A DNA stretch of 64,000 nucleotides from Sanderia malayensis (taxonomy: Eukaryota > Cnidaria > Scyphozoa > Semaeostomeae > Pelagiidae), in contig RQOL01000466.1 in NCBI GenBank assembly GCA_013076295.1, positions 620,001 through 684,000 on the forward strand, given 5' to 3'. This document shows positions 35,770-47,995 of this stretch, piece after piece (within the stretch, counting starts at the first letter, position 1; each line of letters begins with the position of its first letter). A program made the position numbers and the translations under genes. The notes beneath the pieces were generated by a model. The model saw only the letters and a program-made list of their open reading frames with translations, was not told the DNA's origin and did not search any database.

Positions 35770-37374
35770 CTATTGCTTTCTCTCGATGATGATGATTGGT
35801 TTTTCGGCTCTGTTGTGGTGGATGTGACTCCTCTTCTTGCGACAACAAGCCGGTGGACAAACTGGTGCGCACGTGCTTGCGCAGACTGGTGGGCAAGGTG
35901 GTGGTGGTGGTGGTGGTGGTCCTTGTGGGCAGCAGTAGCTTGGACATGTTGGGTAGCATTGTTGGAAGCAGATTGGTTGACATTGTGCTGGAGGTGGCTG
36001 CGATTGTCCTGGTGGGCCGGGTGGTCCTGGCAGACCTGGAGGTCCGGGAAGTCCTGGAGGTCCTGGTGGACCGTTTCCTCCTGGTGGTCCTTGTGGTCCG
36101 GGGTTTCCTGGTGGTCCAGCTGGACCCGGTGGTGGTGGTGGTGGAGCACAGCAAGTTGGAAGGCAAGCTGGAGCACAGGCGTTAGGACACCCAGGAGCAC
36201 ATTCGGCTTGACGCTTGTGTTGCTTAACTGAAATAAATAAGAGACAGTGGGATTATAGTCAAGCAGTCTTCTAAAACTAGTAAATTCGCAATTTTCTTCA
36301 AACAACTTCTTGTACGTAGCCAATTTTCCTCAAGCAGTTGCCAATCAAAACTAATTTTGCCATGTCATGTATCCTAGGTTCTGGTTTTGGTACACTACCG
36401 CTGAATTAAAACCGAGTCGAAAACAATACTCTATTTGTGATAACAACATCATGTGACAGCTATACCCGTTTTAGAATATCAAAATAAATGATTCTTGTTT
36501 CAATGATTCTGTGTATAATGTATGTCACTTAACATGTTGGAAGTAGCTGCTTATTCGATGGGGTGAGGTGCTTGTGTATGTATGTATGCGCACCGCCGAG
36601 CATGTCCGAACCACCTGTAGTTTATGAACATTGTCTGATCAAAGACCACCTGACATAATAATCACATCACGTCATCAAGGGGCTTTCCAGTGTTCATTTC
36701 ACTTTATATTTTCCCAGCAATGCAGTTCCTGATTACTATCATGATTGATTATATGTGGGAAGCAATCAGCGCATTTTGATAATTTGTTCTACTATTGTTT
36801 TGACTCTTAGTTTGGCGTTCCAGTTAGTTTAGTTTTATTCTGATGAGTTGTGTTCTGATGTAGTTGTCTGTTTAATAGTCCTTTCAAATGAAAGAAGATG
36901 TAGAGAGCCATGAAGCGATTTGGCTTCTTGCATCGAGGATTTTTGAGTTTGAAATTATTGTGACGTAGTGCTGTATAATGTTGGATCATAAGTGTATTGC
37001 TAATAATTCGGTGAAAAGAAATGCTATAGTTTGAAAACTGGCTAATTTGAAGTGCTGAATACATGACGTTGAAACAAATGAAGCCTTGTAAAGCATTTTT
37101 AGTTGATAAAGTAATGAGGTTCAAATGTCGAGATAATCAAAGCTGGTCGACATTTATCAATGCCGTGGTAGAAAAGAGTTTGCGTGGCATCTATCACTGA
37201 AAGACATATGTTTATAAAATAAAGGATAGTTATGTAATGATTATCAAAATATACAACACTAGGATCACGTAATTTAGGAATTTAAAAGAAATTCAACTTA
37301 CCTTTATGAAACTTTCGGCTTTCAGCAAATACTACCACTGCCAGAAGGCAAAGAATTATCCTAATTTTTCTCAT
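35770..37374 (-). CDS. Minicollagen (gene 7), three CRDs
   Basis: Two coding exons (37302-37374, 35770-36227) joined in phase 1 give 176 residues. Signal peptide [19 protein letters not shown]; propeptide ending HKR. N-terminal [21 protein letters not shown] (about residues 34-51), short polyproline, 14 Gly-X-Y triplets ([10 protein letters not shown]... to GPPGQS). Then a middle [21 protein letters not shown], eight prolines and a C-terminal [21 protein letters not shown]. The tail is basic and His-rich. All three CRDs have the canonical x3 spacing, but classical minicollagens have only two, so the second C-terminal CRD is extra. Minicollagens trimerise through the helix and polymerise by CRD disulfide exchange in the nematocyst wall. 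A splice acceptor just upstream of the ATG and a donor near 37792 indicate a 5' UTR intron of about 400 bases. Confidence 0.95.
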
Positions 37375-39453
37375 TGTTTTGATTTTGCTGGCCTGAAAAT
37401 AAGTACGAAAAAGAATATTTTGAGCTCCTTTTTTAAACAGAAGAAATTGTTTTGCAGAGAAGCTCTTCTCTTTCTTCGTAGGAAGACTGGTAATGATCTT
37501 GACCCGTTTTTATCACGAACATTTGCCCGTTAATATTTTATAAGAACATTGCATCGACGTGTACTAAGATTTTTCAAAATGCGCATGCGTGTAACCCGTT
37601 CTGTGCCAGGTTGTGTTCGCGCAAATTGAATCCGAAAATTGTCTCAGAAATCAAGAAACGTTGAAACTCTATCGACAAAGGCACATAGACTAGTATGAGA
37701 AACTCATACAGCTATACATCTGGTCCAAGACAAGACATTTAGAGTTTAAAGCTGATATAGAGTTGAATAGATAGTTGATTAAATTGCTTACCTCTCTCTT
37801 TAGAATGGTCAGTCACACTAGCGTCTTACCAGTTTGCTTCTTACTCGTCAAATGGGAGATCAAAGGAGCACTGGCTTTGCTTTCTTACGGCTGATAAGCT
37901 CAGTGAAAGCGAATACAGGTAAACTAGCTGCGATCAACGCCTGCGCTTAACGGGTCACTGGTAAGATCAACGAATTCTGAACAGGTTTGACAGCAGGTCT
38001 AGTCTCATCTCATCTGATTATGCGCATATCAATCCCGTCGTCGACGGCTTGAGCGCAAACAGAGCGATGTGTTTTTGCGTTTGTTCACGCAACCTCTTGG
38101 CTTCACGCAGCATGAACGATGTAATACAGTTTGATCATAATCACAACTTGCGCGTTCAAAACAATTGGCGTATGCTGTCCAGTATGCCACAGTGGATAGT
38201 GCATATAACTTACACCTGTGGGATCGATGATTTTGACCGTTGCAGAGAGGTGTCCATTGTGTCTTGCAAAGAAATGACCAATTTTGAAAAATTTGGCATT
38301 TATTGAGAGGTTTTCGTTGTGTGTCCGTTAATAGGCCGTATTATAAACCTCTTCTGACCCCTCACCCTCGAAATTCAATAACATATTTCTTGAAGAAGCT
38401 AACTCATTCAAAGGAGTCACGGGTGTTCAGCATCTATTACTTTGATACGTAAAACTCCTTTGATCTTCCACCGCAGTATCATAGTATTAAATCATGTTTT
38501 TTGGTGATAGGTCTGCTCTCATTAAACTCTGTAAAGCGGGGGCCTTTTGAAAATCTGTAGTTCTAGGGTGGGGCTAATTCCAGGGGGCTTTTTAAAGGGG
38601 GAAATTTAGGAATTTGCGGTAATGGGAGAAGATGCCATGCATTCTCACTCGTTTATATTACCCCCGCTTCGAAAGACTCAATTTTCGCTTACTCGGTCAT
38701 ACCACCGATCTACGAACAAGATGGTATGCCATTAGTTTATAATAGAAGTCTGATAGGGGGAGAGGTAGGAATAACATTATTCAGTGTGGCATTATTAGCT
38801 ACGAGGATTGTGGCATTACTGCATTTTTCTGTAAATATCATTGTCTGCAGTTATCAGTGTTGGTGAATTTTATGCTTTAATGGAAGTTTGAATTACACGC
38901 CTTGCCTTGAGTTGTGATGCTCGAGCTATTGAGCCCTTAATGAGCAATTGAGGTATTAAGATACCTTTTGTAGCTATTACTGTTGTTTACGTTACCTTAA
39001 GCCAATAGAGGGCTTTCTTGCTGATCAACTTGTTTGATTAAATGCATGTGTTTGTGAGGCTTTGCTCGGTTATCCGTGTAAATAGTAATATGTTCACGAA
39101 TGATATGCTTATTTTTGCCCAGCACATCCCATTTATGGCGTCACAATACTTCAGCTAACTACTTCTGACTACTGCTTTGTTGTGTTGCCTTGAATGTTAT
39201 TCGAAGTGAGGTGTGAGAAAAAATACGGCTTAAATTGCAAGTTCATATTACTTTAATTGAATTTGTGCATTCATATAAAAATCATTACTTGCATGGGAAT
39301 TTCCTTTTAGTTCACATAATCCTGGACATACAACATCCATTCGTTTTTACTGCATTAATATGATGAACACTAAATAACGTGCCAAATATAAAAATGCTTT
39401 TTAGTCCAACTGTCCAACTGCTACACTGCGTTCCTTTAGGGACAGCAAGTAAT
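37375..39453. other. Intergenic, genes 7-8
   Basis: Includes the candidate noncoding first exon of gene 7 (donor about 37792). Otherwise AT-rich and without recognisable genes. Confidence 0.45.
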
Positions 39454-40375
39454 TTACTTCTTGCAGCAAGGTGGTGGGCATGCTGGTACACATTGTGTGA
39501 CGCAAACAGCTGGGCATGGTGGTGGTGGTGGTGGAGCTGGGGGTCCTGGTCGTCCAGGTGGTCCATTTGGTCCTGGTGGTCCTGGTGGTCCTGGGGGTCC
39601 TGGTTGTCCTGGAGGTCCAAGTGGTCCTGGTGCTCCTGCGGGTCCGGGTGGTCCAGCTGGTGCTCCTGGTGGTCCGTTTGGTCCTGATGGTCCAAGAGGT
39701 CCTGGAGGTCCTGGGGGTCCTGGTGGTCCATTAGGTCCTGATGGTCCTGGGGGTCCGAGTGGTCCTGGTGCACCTGGTGGGCCTGGTGGTGGGGGTGGTG
39801 GTGGTGGTGGAACATAACAACATACTGGAGCGCAAGCTGGTGCGCAAGTTGCTGGACAGGCTGCTCCACAGGCTTGTGGTGATCTCTTGTCTGTTAAATG
39901 TTAAATATCAAGAGAATTAATTAATATATCATAGATGTTCCCGAGGTCTTTCAAAACTCAAGGTTAACTTTGATCTCATGAATTGATCTTTTCACGAATA
40001 ATAACGACATAACTCGAGAGATATTACAATTTCAACTCTCTTATGCTTGGGCGATTTACAGTGGATTCCCAGGAAAATGTTCTGTTAAATTTTTTGGTCA
40101 AACTTGATATTCCATTTTCTATATATATATTTGTATCTATAGATGTTTTCGATATTCTCCCTAATTTATTTGCACTGGCAAGTAAAAGGGAATCATTTCG
40201 TGATAATCGCCAGTTTTTTACCCTCATACGGATTCCAGTGCTGGCAAGCCTATAAAGTACGAACTGAATGATAGAAAATAACTTTCATAGATATACGTGA
40301 CTCACCCTTATGTCTTGGGATGCCTGCAAGAGCAACGGCAATAAGTGCAAAGAAGCATACAACTCTGAATTCCAT
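39454..40375 (-). CDS. Minicollagen (gene 8), double collagen block
   Basis: Two coding exons (40306-40375, 39454-39890), phase 1, 168 residues. Signal peptide [18 protein letters not shown]; propeptide ends KDKR. N-terminal [21 protein letters not shown], a Tyr-Val step, eight prolines. Then 14 Gly-X-Y triplets, one single Ala that breaks the register ([14 protein letters not shown]), and 13 more triplets, followed by APPPPPP. The C-terminal CRD is [18 protein letters not shown], ending KK. The 27 triplets are about twice the usual 12-16. The C-terminal exon is very close in sequence to genes 9 and 11. A 5' UTR intron is indicated (acceptor about 20 bases before the ATG, donor about 41106). 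Confidence 0.95.
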
Positions 40376-43045
40376 TTTGTGATTTATTAATATCTAAAAT
40401 GCAAAACAAAATCAGACAGTTAGTTCGAGTAATGCATGTTAAGCGTTGAAAACAGAAGTCGTAAATTGATTATTTTCATAAATATGGTAAATAAATCGAG
40501 ATTTGCTTATCGCTTTTATCGGCTTTGTTCGACACTTTTGATTTCTAAAGATCATATGATCATGTGAATTTTACGCGTAGCCTAAAGTTCCTTTAAAAAT
40601 TGATATTATTGATCGATTCAAAGTTATCCAAAAACAACAGTTTTTTAATAGTTCGGCAATGGAAAATTTCATTATTTTATTCATGTTATGTTTCATGTTC
40701 ATCGAAAGATCAGCAGGTTCCAAATTCAATTTTTTACAAAGAGAGTTATGTATACGTCTTCAATCTGCTGAAACATTGATAAAGGAATTTTTCTCTTCTG
40801 AAATTGCGTGAATCTTATTTATCACTGCCAAACTGCTTTGCTTGCTAACGCCGTAATCTCAATACCATTAAAGAAATGAACATATGGAAATTCAATGAAA
40901 CATTATCAGACGTTGGGCGATTGAAATCCCAAACTTTTGCTTTGTAGCCCAAAAACTCTTTTAATGTGTATATGATGTGCGATGGAAGCATACATCAGTA
41001 TAATATAAGCTTATAGAATCGTAGAAGTGTATTGTAGGAACTAGAATTGCGATATTGGAGAACAATAGTAGAGAACGATTGCATGGAAGAAGAACATTTA
41101 CTCACCTTGCTGAATACTGAGTGTCTTGTTGAAGATCGATGCTGTGGAATGATTTGAGATCGGCTGGCACTGGCTGTCAAATTTCCCTGGTCATGCATGG
41201 GTTGGCTTCGTAATTCTTGCCACCATGCTTTGATCTCATGTTCGCGATCTTCTGACTTGCTTTTGCGAAAAACCGTGTCGAAATCAATTCAAGCATTGTA
41301 AACATTTAACAGGCTCCACTGAATATTAGCATGGAGTTTGCCCCTTCTGAATTTCTCTGCGCTTAGCGTGATCCCTACACCTGTTACGCTTAACCATTCG
41401 TGTTTCTTTGATTACATCATAGCGTATCTCTGACCCAGATTCCCCCACTGCGCGGTCACATCTTAATTTGCTGACGAGTGTACCTAGAAATTCGTGAAAA
41501 ATTCAAAAAGTTAACAACATTTTCCTGTTTTGTTTTATCTTTTTTGTTGCTTTGTTCTTTTAAAATAGGATAACACCCCAGCTTTATATTCTGTGCACAT
41601 GTGGCATTTTAGCAATGTTTTCTTACATTGAGAAGTGAACTTAAATGAAGCTTGTTACGTTTTCAAGACGTAAGATGGAAGATATTATAGGAAGTCTACC
41701 TCAGCTAATTTCTGAGTATGCTGTGTCAGACTGTCTTATAATTTCGGATTAAAATAGCTAGCTTGCTTAATTATTCCTGAAGATATCTAGTTAACATAAG
41801 AAGGATGTATATTGTGTTTTCCCGCATAATTCAAGTTTGCCTAGCTACTATTCTCTTTTTAATTATGTTTTTTAGTTGGCTGTCGCTGCGGTTCAGTTCA
41901 GTGTGTTTTTGCATGAAGCGTAGCAATGTTTATTTTTCTTAATCTTGTGAAATTTGTATCGCATTTATTTATATAAAGATGGTGGCACATTTTGAGCTGC
42001 ACGTCAGGAATTTCAAGACCAAAGTAGTTCTGTTGAATGGGCTTTGAAGTCCATCACGTGATGACGATAAATTATCCCCGCATTCTCCCCCTCCCCCATT
42101 TTATTCTCAATAATTTTCGAACAATTCCGTTGTTCTGTCTTTTATCCGTCAAGTCTGATGTAGAGAAGCTGATCGAGTATAGTAACAACTCAAATAAGCT
42201 CTGTTTTATTTCTGGTACCCAGACCTTTAAGGTTGAAAGACCTGGTTTTATTTGTATTATAGGTGTAAGGTTCTTGTACCCTCCTTATCTGGTCGGGTGT
42301 GGTAGTATCAAATAGCCGTAGCAAATACTACGTCACTTAGCATGTGTAGCAAGGTGTTTGTTTTTATGTAAGGCCTCGTTTTGAACCGACTTTCCTGGTG
42401 CCAAATGCCTAAAGATCCTAGGAACTCGAAATCTTATCACTTCGAGGCTAATTTCGATCCAATCGGAAGCTTCCGATTACGCGAAGCTCTGACGTTTATG
42501 TGATTTTGTCATTAAATTGGGCTGAAAATCTGGACACGCTAGCCATGACGTCCTGCTAAACAGGCTACGATCTATAGCTTGTATATTTCGCAATTTTGGC
42601 CGTGTTACAATACGTCATTCTAGCCTGCGTGGGGCCTCCAATCCTGTTGTTTTGATGTTTTTGATTGACTGTGCCTAGATACAGAGAAGCTTATTTTGTC
42701 GGTCAGGGTTGTAATTAGGCAATGATTGGTCAGAGTTTATCAAGAATCGCAAAGAAAGTGGGACACATGTATGTTGAAATGTCTCTCATCTTATGTCAAT
42801 GACGCAATAAGAATCGACAATTGTAATAATTATAATAATTATAATATTCACATTGTGATATCTTAGGTATTGAATTTGCTAAATCTTCAAATTAGTTTTC
42901 GTGAATTAGTCAAAAACAATAGTTCATTTTTAATCGCAGAGCTTGCGAGAAGCATCCGCCTTGATGATGGTGCGTAGCATTCTGGAACGTTGTGTTGTGT
43001 TTTGTTATATCGTGTCTAAGCTGATCATCTATGTTGCATAGAAAT
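40376..43045. other. Intergenic, genes 8-9
   Basis: Contains the candidate noncoding first exon of gene 8 ending about 41106. The rest (about 41.2-43.0 kb) is AT-rich; no gene, RNA or clear repeat is recognised. Confidence 0.45.
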
Positions 43046-43673
43046 TTATTTCTTGCAGCAAGCTGGTGGACATGCTGGGACACATTGTGTGACACAGACG
43101 GGTGGGCATGGTGGTGGTGGTGGTGGTGGAGCTGGTGGTCCTGGTTTTCCAGGTGGTCCATTTGGTCCTGGTGGTCCTGGTGGTCCTGGGGGTCCTGGCT
43201 GTCCTGGGGGTCCAAGTGGTCCTGGTCCTCCTGCGGGTCCGGGTGGTCCAGCTGGTGCTCCTGGTGGTCCGTTAGGTCCTGGTGGTCCAGTTGGTCCTTG
43301 TGGTCCTGGTGGTCCGGGTGGTCCGTTTGGTCCTGGGTTTCCTGGTCCTCCGTTAGGTCCTGGTGGTCCTGGTGGGCCTGGTGGTGGTGGTGGAGGTGGT
43401 GGTGCACAGCACACTGGGGTACATGCTGGGGCACATACAGCTGGACAAGCTGCTGGACAGAGTTCTCTTTTGTGTCCTGCTGAATGAGAAGTATTTGTTT
43501 TAAAAGAAACTCAAAAAGTCAAACATATAGGTATAGATAGCATTGTTTTAGTCTGTAGTTTAGTTATTGTATAAATAGCCTGGTTGTAGAATCCATGACT
43601 CTAACTTACTTTGGACGTTTCGGCCACTGACGGCTGCGACAATGCAAAGTGCGACGAAAAATCGGAGATCCAT
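43046..43673 (-). CDS. Minicollagen (gene 9), double collagen block
   Basis: Two coding exons (43610-43673, 43046-43479), phase 1, 165 residues. Signal peptide [17 protein letters not shown]; propeptide GHKRE. N-terminal [21 protein letters not shown], eight prolines, 14 triplets, single Ala interruption, 13 triplets, polyproline, C-terminal [21 protein letters not shown], ending KK. The 3' exon acceptor is a tandem CAGCAG, so splicing could give proteins differing by one residue (TGHKR or RHKR). The splice acceptor of the upstream intron abuts the ATG. Candidate 5' UTR donors lie at about 44778 and 44907. The coding intron is only about 130 bases. The stop codon lies within an AATAAA string. 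Confidence 0.95.
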
Positions 43674-46600
43674 CTGAAACATGAACAAAATATATAAATT
43701 TATAACCTTTGAAAATCTAATCATTTGTGGTCATTCAAGAGCTATCTTAGCAAAATCGTTAAAGTGCTGAACCTTGACGTTTTTTAGTAAATATTTATTT
43801 TAGGAAGAGAGGAGAATGGGCCTAGTTTTTGCAGTTGTGCATCATTGACTTGAAGTCGCAATCCAGGCTTGTGAATTCTGGATTTTGAAAATCTTGACTC
43901 GTTTTGAATTTTTAGTTAAAATATCTTTTGAAGCTCTGTTTTGACGTTTTGAAAGATAAAGATCATGGAGTTTCGAAATGGCTATCGATTTTTGTTGGTT
44001 TGAGATATGTGCATGTTTTTTCTCTACTTACCATCCAGGGCTGTGAAGTTTTAATAAATCTAACTATATGCTTTTGCCTGTACGAAGTATGTTTTTGTCA
44101 GCTTAAACTCTATTTAATTTTATAATGTGAAGCGCGATTGGTGATAATGTATGATATATGGAAACAAAGCAGTTTAATCGATTTCTGTGCCAAACATCAC
44201 TGAACATTCTACACGATTTTATCGATTTCTGTGCCAAACATTACTAAACTGCACTATGGCATCAGACATTTCCTTGCTGTTAATGTATTATGTTGAAACA
44301 GATGAACTATGAATTGAATTTGAATTTACCAAAATACATAAATTTCAAGCCCGGTTTATTTGAAACGTTTTTTGATTAGCATTATCAGCCGTATCAACAT
44401 GAAATCATTGAGTGGCGTATTGAATTTTCGATCGCATAATGTGCCTTCATATTTAGTCGTGCAAAATGTATCTTTTTCACGATGGCAGTTTGTATAACAA
44501 CCACTGAGAAACATTTACCGTATCGCCGTATGGAAATAAGTTACAAAAATTTATAACGAAAGCTTCGAGTTTAGTTATCAATGCATGAAACTCGGAAAAT
44601 AGCGAGTTTTCAGAGCTTCTGCCAGATTGTTCGATTGAACCAAGCTCAAGAAGACATATAGCAAATTGTATACCCACGAGTTTTACATGTATTTCTAGCT
44701 TTGATTTGTGACAGACTTATAACAGGCAAATTCAGATTGATAGCTCATGAAAGTGACCGTTAATGATACAGTGTTACCTTATTGAATCAATGCTGTTGAA
44801 GCAACGAAGAAAGCAGGAACAGACAACTGAACGAACCAGCGAAGCTTGAGCCAACTGAACGTATAATAATAGAACATAGAATGAGTGTCTATATATGTCT
44901 GCTTACCTTGAGTCTGTATTCTTGATCTGTGATCGTGGTGTAATAAACAAAGGTCTGCCGTTGAGGATTTATTAGCCTGCTTATTAATAATTTAGTAGAT
45001 GGACATGGATGGTTGTCCACAAATCCCAAACTTGTGTGTTATCTCAGTGAATGCATCCGTTGCTCACCTGCCCTGGCCAGCCGACCTTTGCTGTCCTATT
45101 TGCTGATGATCAAAACATGGCTGAATGTAGCGTTTTTACGCTCGAGCAAACGATATGCATGCCACATGTTGTTGTCTATAGTCAGTGAAGAAGTAGCCAA
45201 TGGAGATTTAGGCTTGAATTGATGCAACAGTATTAGATAATGGCCCGCCGCTTCTATATGTGTGGCATTAGCCATTGCTTCAGCAGGCGCCTCCGCAGCT
45301 TTGTTGTTTTGTTGCAGTTTTTGTGCCTGCGCTGATCTGCTTGGAATTGCAGTAGACGTAAATTCGTATTGTTTATGTTCGTAACGCTATCTGACATCTC
45401 GAAGATTTATCCTAATTCTATGAACAAGATATTACAAAGTGATAATCAGGATTGTATATGTGTCATAATGTTGAGTTCTTACTAGTGCCACATATATACT
45501 AACCCCATTTCTAAATATATGCTTAATATAACTGTGCTCATCCTATGACTTCGTCGATATTCTCTCTATATATGACTTATTCTTGAGTTTGAATAAAGGA
45601 AGCAAGAAATCATGGGGGCTGCGGTATCTGTTTGGTATTTGAAATGTTTTTAAAAACCTCCACTTTTGTTGTTGGGTGCAACATAGTTCCACCCTTAAAC
45701 AGTGTGTTAACATGCTATGGCAGACGTTCTAAGCTAATACTCCCTCTCTTGGTGATACAGTACAACCCCATATATAAAAATCCGCAGATTTTGCATCCAG
45801 GCTATTGTTAAAACACAAGAGGCTATTGTTTTTCTATATCGTTTGGAGAAGAAATGTTGGCCGGAAAGCTCTTGAAAAAGTGAGCTCTTGTGTGCGTCTT
45901 TTTCCTGTATTTCTAATGACAAGGCAAAGTTGAGCGTAAAGTACACATCAACTCAGCCGGTGAAATACCTGCAGGTTTAGGAAAATTGTTCAGTATGGTG
46001 GTTAGCGATATACCCATAGTCAATTATTAAAGAGAATTTTCTTATTAAAATTAATGATTTTTTTCTTGATACCTCCATACAATCATATCGACAAGTATCA
46101 TTTTATGTCTTGATTATGCAAGAATTCTCGGTGCTCCATTTGACTTTCCCCTTTACTACGAATTCCGCCCATTTTATATATTTGCTTTTATGAAATACCT
46201 AGAAGTTAGCATACAGGGAGTGTGTAGTACCATCTGCTCTAACATTTGCAGAAATATTAGATGTTATATTACTTTATCCACCAGAGTATATTGTTATATT
46301 CGTTATTAGATGCCAACTTGCTTCTAAATATTCCAATTCTATTATCACAACAACTAAATAGTCTGTGATATCAGTATTTAATAGTTTAGTACTTTCCAGC
46401 ATGGTTGTCAAGGTATCCTTTCTGCTAGACATGCAGAGAGGCATTTAATACATGTTCCATTTAACCTATAGCTTATACTGTAGACTCATTCAAGATATCC
46501 AGTGCTTAAGTTGTACATTTTACCCTCGTAGACTTTGCTCTGCGGCTCTTGGCAGGTTGTCTATATTTTATTATTTCCTGGGGGGCACTTGACAAAATAT

Positions 46601-47331
46601 TGTTACCGACATATCGCGCAGGTTTCAAAGCATGCCCGACCTGCAAAAGTGTATATCCAACCTTGTACCAGAGTTTTTGAATATTAACTGCACCAGTACT
46701 TGGGTTTACCTATCGCTTTCTACACCAAAATCGTGAAAATGGACACCGTTCCCTACACCAATTTCGTGAAATGCCGTTCTGGACGATACCTCCCCAGTAC
46801 CCAAAATATACACAGCCCCCTCTCTCTCCAAGTTCGTTTTATATGTTTTGTGATAGGAGATTTTAACCGCGCTTTGTTGAATTGAATAACTCATTGTGTG
46901 ATTTGATTTGCCTCTTGATAATAACACCCAATAATATGCAACGTTGTCATAGAGTTGCACCAATTTGAGGTTCGATTTAAGGCTTTTATAGAGAAATAGC
47001 TATATATGTGCGCTTCTTATGTCCAAGTACAACTGTTTCACGAGTCTTGAAGAATGGAAGCAGAAACTTCAACTGAATTTAACAAAAGTTACATTTATCT
47101 ACAAAACATTGTTTCTCTACAAGCGTAAATGAATATATTGCATTCTGTTTTGTTGTATTGCGTTAGTTCATGTTTAATCACATGCTAGTTAAAATATTAA
47201 GTTGCGAATCATTATGATTCGAGTGATTGCGTTTACAGGCCCGACTACGTCGACTCTGTGCATGCAGTATTGTTTTGATTTCTTCATTTTACCAGCTTGG
47301 TCGCAGTATTATTCTGTTGTTGATTGGTTGC
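43674..47331. other. Intergenic, genes 9-10
   Basis: About 3.6 kb, AT-rich, including candidate noncoding first exons of gene 9 (donors about 44778 and 44907). A 44-bp imperfect tandem duplication (tcgatttctgtgccaaacat) lies at about 44177-44260. Around 46715-46775 a shorter imperfect repeat (tacaccaa..tcgtgaaa) occurs twice. No gene is recognised. Confidence 0.45.
44177..44262. repeat. 44-bp imperfect tandem duplication
   Basis: The string tcgatttctgtgccaaacat occurs twice, 44 bases apart, followed by similar bases (cactgaac and tactaaac). No coding content. Confidence 0.65.
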
Positions 47332-47995
47332 TTAGCAGCAGCTTACGGGACATGTTGGGACACATGTTGCTGGCACACATGCTGGTGGGCATGGTGGTTT
47401 TCCTGGAGGTCCTGGTTGTCCAGGTGGTCCAGCTGGTCCTGGTGGTCCTGGTGGGCCTGGAGGTCCATTCAAACCGTTGGGTCCCTGTGGTCCTGCACCT
47501 CCTGTTGGTCCTTGTGGTCCTTGAGGTCCTTGTACTATTTGGGCTGGTGGCGGTGGTGGAGGTGGTGGTGGTGGAGGTGGAGGTGGTGGTGGAGGTGGAG
47601 GTGGTGGTGGAGGAGGTGGTGGTGGAGGTGGAGGTGGAGGTGGTGGTGGAGGCGGTGGTGGTGGTGGTGGTGCACAACAGACTACGTCACATGCTGGTGC
47701 GCAAGTTGCAGGACATGCTGCGGGGCAAACTGCTTGTCTTTTATATGCCTCTGCAAGAAAGATTGTACATAGCAATTTATCACATGTGCGTTGCATGTCT
47801 TAAGGAATTCTTGCATGTTGTCATTGTAACGAAGACTCGTTGATGTTTTCAGATATTCAAATGGTTTCTACTATCTTTAGAGTTGAAGATAAATGAAATA
47901 AGTAGGACGTATTGTTTCTTACTGCTATTTTTCACAATGTGCTTGGCGCTCACGACAGCCAAAAGAGCCGCAACAATTATCAACCTGTAATTCAT
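47332..47995 (-). CDS. Minicollagen (gene 10), long polyproline rod
   Basis: Two coding exons (47923-47995, 47332-47750), phase 1, 163 residues. Signal peptide [17 protein letters not shown]; propeptide ends KAYKR. N-terminal [21 protein letters not shown], an unusually long rod of about 45 prolines, a short AQIVQ step, 15 Gly-X-Y triplets ([13 protein letters not shown]... GPPGKP) and a C-terminal CRD with one wider gap, [19 protein letters not shown]. The protein stops directly on the last two cysteines without the basic tail seen in the other minicollagens. The changed C-terminal CRD spacing recalls the non-canonical minicollagen groups, whose CRD folds differ. The intron upstream ends exactly at the ATG; a donor lies at about 48632. 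Confidence 0.94.

Noticed and set aside
36807..37124. 105-codon minus-strand frame within the gene 7 intron
   Set aside because: Located between the two coding exons of a well-supported minicollagen and without recognisable features.
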